Source: Planctomycetota bacterium
Lineage (GTDB): Bacteria > Planctomycetota > OFTM77
Assembly (NCBI GenBank): GCA_029260795.1
Contig: JAJDCO010000054.1
Span: 1 to 64,000 of the forward strand
Reading direction: 5' to 3'
Length of the DNA stretch: 64,000 nt
Part shown: positions 62,627 through 64,000 of the stretch, one piece after another
How positions within the stretch are numbered: position 1 is the stretch's first letter
How the letters are laid out: every line of letters starts with the position of its first letter
Notes under the pieces: model-generated
Told to the model about the DNA's origin: nothing
The model's input: the letters and a program-made list of their open reading frames with translations, nothing else
The model's database searches: none
Program-made: the position numbers and the translations under genes

Positions 62627-64000
62627 CGGGACGGCGCATCAAGCTCCTGGCTCAGATCGACACCGGGCGTCAACAGATCGAAGAGATCGTGGCGGGCCTC
62701 GATCGACTGCTGCCCGGGTTTCAGGTTCGCTTCGTTCCGGCGGCAAAGACACAGGCTTCCGGGGAGTGTGAGACGCTCTCCTCGCTCATGGAGGAAGCAC
62801 GGACCCAACCTGGAGTCACGCTTTGGCGTCAGACTCCGGGCGGCTTGCAATTCACGGTCTTCGACGCCACCAGCGACATCTTCCTGGTCGTCTCCCAGAA
62901 GGAGGCCCAGGCCGAAGCGACTCCGCCGATGGCGCCCGAGATCGTCCAGCGATTGCTGGAGCTCGAGCTGCAGCGACTCCATGCCCTTCATCGCAATCGG
63001 CGGCTGGAAACGCGAGCTCGGCAGCTCGAGCGGCAGGTCGAGGTGCTCGGACTTCAGCACGAGAACAGCATCGAGTCGAACTATCGGTATCACGACGAGC
63101 TTCGCCAGGCACGGGAGAGCTACGCCCGACAGCTGGAGCAGGAGGTCGAGCGCCGGACCGCCGAGCTTCGTAAGGCAAACCGAGAGCTGGAAGGGGCCCT
63201 CGAGCTGAAGGGCCAATTCCTCGCCAGCGTGAGCCACGAGCTTCGCACGCCCATGAACGCCGTAATCGGAATGACGGAGCTTCTGCTCCAGACGCCTCTT
63301 CAGCCCGAGCAACGGGAGTACGCGACTCATGTGCGCGCTTCGGGTGAGGCGCTCCTCGATCTCATCAACGACATTCTCGATCTCTCCAAGATCGAAGCGG
63401 GCAAGATCGAGCTGCAACCGACCGAGTTCGGTCTGCGCGAGATGGTCGCCGAGGTGATGAAGATCTTGGCGACCCGAGAGCTGGCCGAGGATCTCGAGCT
63501 CTCGTGGTTCATCGAGCCGGACGTTCCCGACCGGGTCATCGGGGACATGGGTCGCGTGCGCCAGATCCTGTTCAACCTAGGCTCGAACGCGATCAAGTTC
63601 ACCCAGAAGGGAGAGGTGCGGCTCAACGTCGAGGTCGAGCCGTCCGATCCGCGCCAGCTTCGCTTCACGGTCACGGACACTGGGATCGGGATTCCCAAGA
63701 GCAAGCACGGCGTCATCTTCGAAGCCTTCGTCCAAGCCGATGGCTCGACCACTCGACAGTATGGTGGAACCGGCCTCGGACTCGCGATCTGCTCGCAGCT
63801 CGTCGAGCTCATGAACGGGCGCATCTGGGTCGACAGCGAGCCCGGTCACGGAAGTGTCTTTCGATTCAGTGTACAGCTCGGCAAGGTCCCGGGAGACGAA
63901 CGACACCAGGATGAGCGCACGAGAGACTTCGCTGGAAAGCGGATCTTGGTCGCCTCCCCCTATGACCTCAACCGCCGCTTCCTGGCGGAAGCGTTGGCCC
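62623..64000 (+). CDS. Hybrid sensor histidine kinase (3' end outside window)
   Basis: 459 codons plus one base are visible. An N-terminal region of about 185 residues with a coiled coil leads to a histidine kinase core: H-box VSHELRTPMNAVIGM with His205, N-box LGSNAIKF, G1 DTGIGI and G2 YGGTGLGLAI. After a linker, GKRILVASPYDLNRRFLAE starts a receiver-like domain that runs off the window. GTG start at 62623 overlaps the stop of the HDOD gene. No membrane segment, so it is probably cytosolic. Confidence 0.88.
   Translation, partial: MTGRRIKLLAQIDTGRQQIEEIVAGLDRLLPGFQVRFVPAAKTQASGECETLSSLMEEARTQPGVTLWRQTPGGLQFTVFDATSDIFLVVSQKEAQAEATPPMAPEIVQRLLELELQRLHALHRNRRLETRARQLERQVEVLGLQHENSIESNYRYHDELRQARESYARQLEQEVERRTAELRKANRELEGALELKGQFLASVSHELRTPMNAVIGMTELLLQTPLQPEQREYATHVRASGEALLDLINDILDLSKIEAGKIELQPTEFGLREMVAEVMKILATRELAEDLELSWFIEPDVPDRVIGDMGRVRQILFNLGSNAIKFTQKGEVRLNVEVEPSDPRQLRFTVTDTGIGIPKSKHGVIFEAFVQADGSTTRQYGGTGLGLAICSQLVELMNGRIWVDSEPGHGSVFRFSVQLGKVPGDERHQDERTRDFAGKRILVASPYDLNRRFLAEALA

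Overview
The window is a 64 kb piece of GC-rich bacterial chromosome with dense coding on both strands. The gene content points to the Planctomycetota, probably a deep-branching uncultivated lineage. Four features suggest this: an ECF sigma factor of the type often paired with membrane Ser/Thr kinases, a PknB-type kinase fused to WD40 repeats, Tat-exported Gfo/Idh oxidoreductase and sulfatase-fold genes, and many large secreted beta-propeller proteins. The phylum call is an inference from gene content; no ribosomal RNA gene is present to confirm it.

Layout. 0.5-7.7 kb is housekeeping: a STAS/PilZ-like protein, an orphan iron-type binding lipoprotein, ComF, and the gatC-gatA-gatB operon for the tRNA-dependent amidotransferase. 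7.7-8.8 kb holds a GrpE-like protein behind an unusual AT-rich inverted repeat. 8.9-13.9 kb is a tight three-gene operon: an 18-haem periplasmic cytochrome, an outer-membrane beta-barrel and a one-haem lipoprotein. It has the layout of a porin-cytochrome conduit for moving electrons across the outer membrane and is the most striking system in the window. 14-17.5 kb (minus strand) has a small helical protein, an FtsQ-like POTRA protein and a large membrane protein. 17.8-19.8 kb is a Ski2/Mtr4-like RNA helicase.

20-32 kb is a regulatory and secretory region: ECF sigma factor, BNR propeller protein, WD40-kinase, a secreted protein with an internal duplication, a shortened paralogue of the BNR protein, and a subtilase. 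Two tRNA genes (Arg-CCG, Lys-CTT) with near-consensus divergent promoters follow. 33-39 kb carries a sulfatase-fold/ankyrin fusion, a Tat-signal oxidoreductase and two gene remnants. 39-41.5 kb is a zinc-ribbon/LemA/HtpX operon. 41.7-47 kb has a beta-helix protein, an LCAT-like lipase, a frameshifted membrane/ankyrin-like gene, ThiD and a DegP-type protease.

47-52 kb is a signalling cluster: an RsbU-type phosphatase facing a receiver-kinase, a receiver-HDOD protein and a stand-alone receiver. 52-59.6 kb (minus strand) has a MATE exporter, a PcRGLX-like polysaccharide lyase candidate, a zinc-less M16 protein and a NadR-like P-loop protein. 59.7-61.3 kb is another secreted propeller. The window ends in an HDOD protein overlapping a hybrid histidine kinase that runs off the edge. 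No insertion sequence, phage gene, CRISPR array or rRNA was seen.
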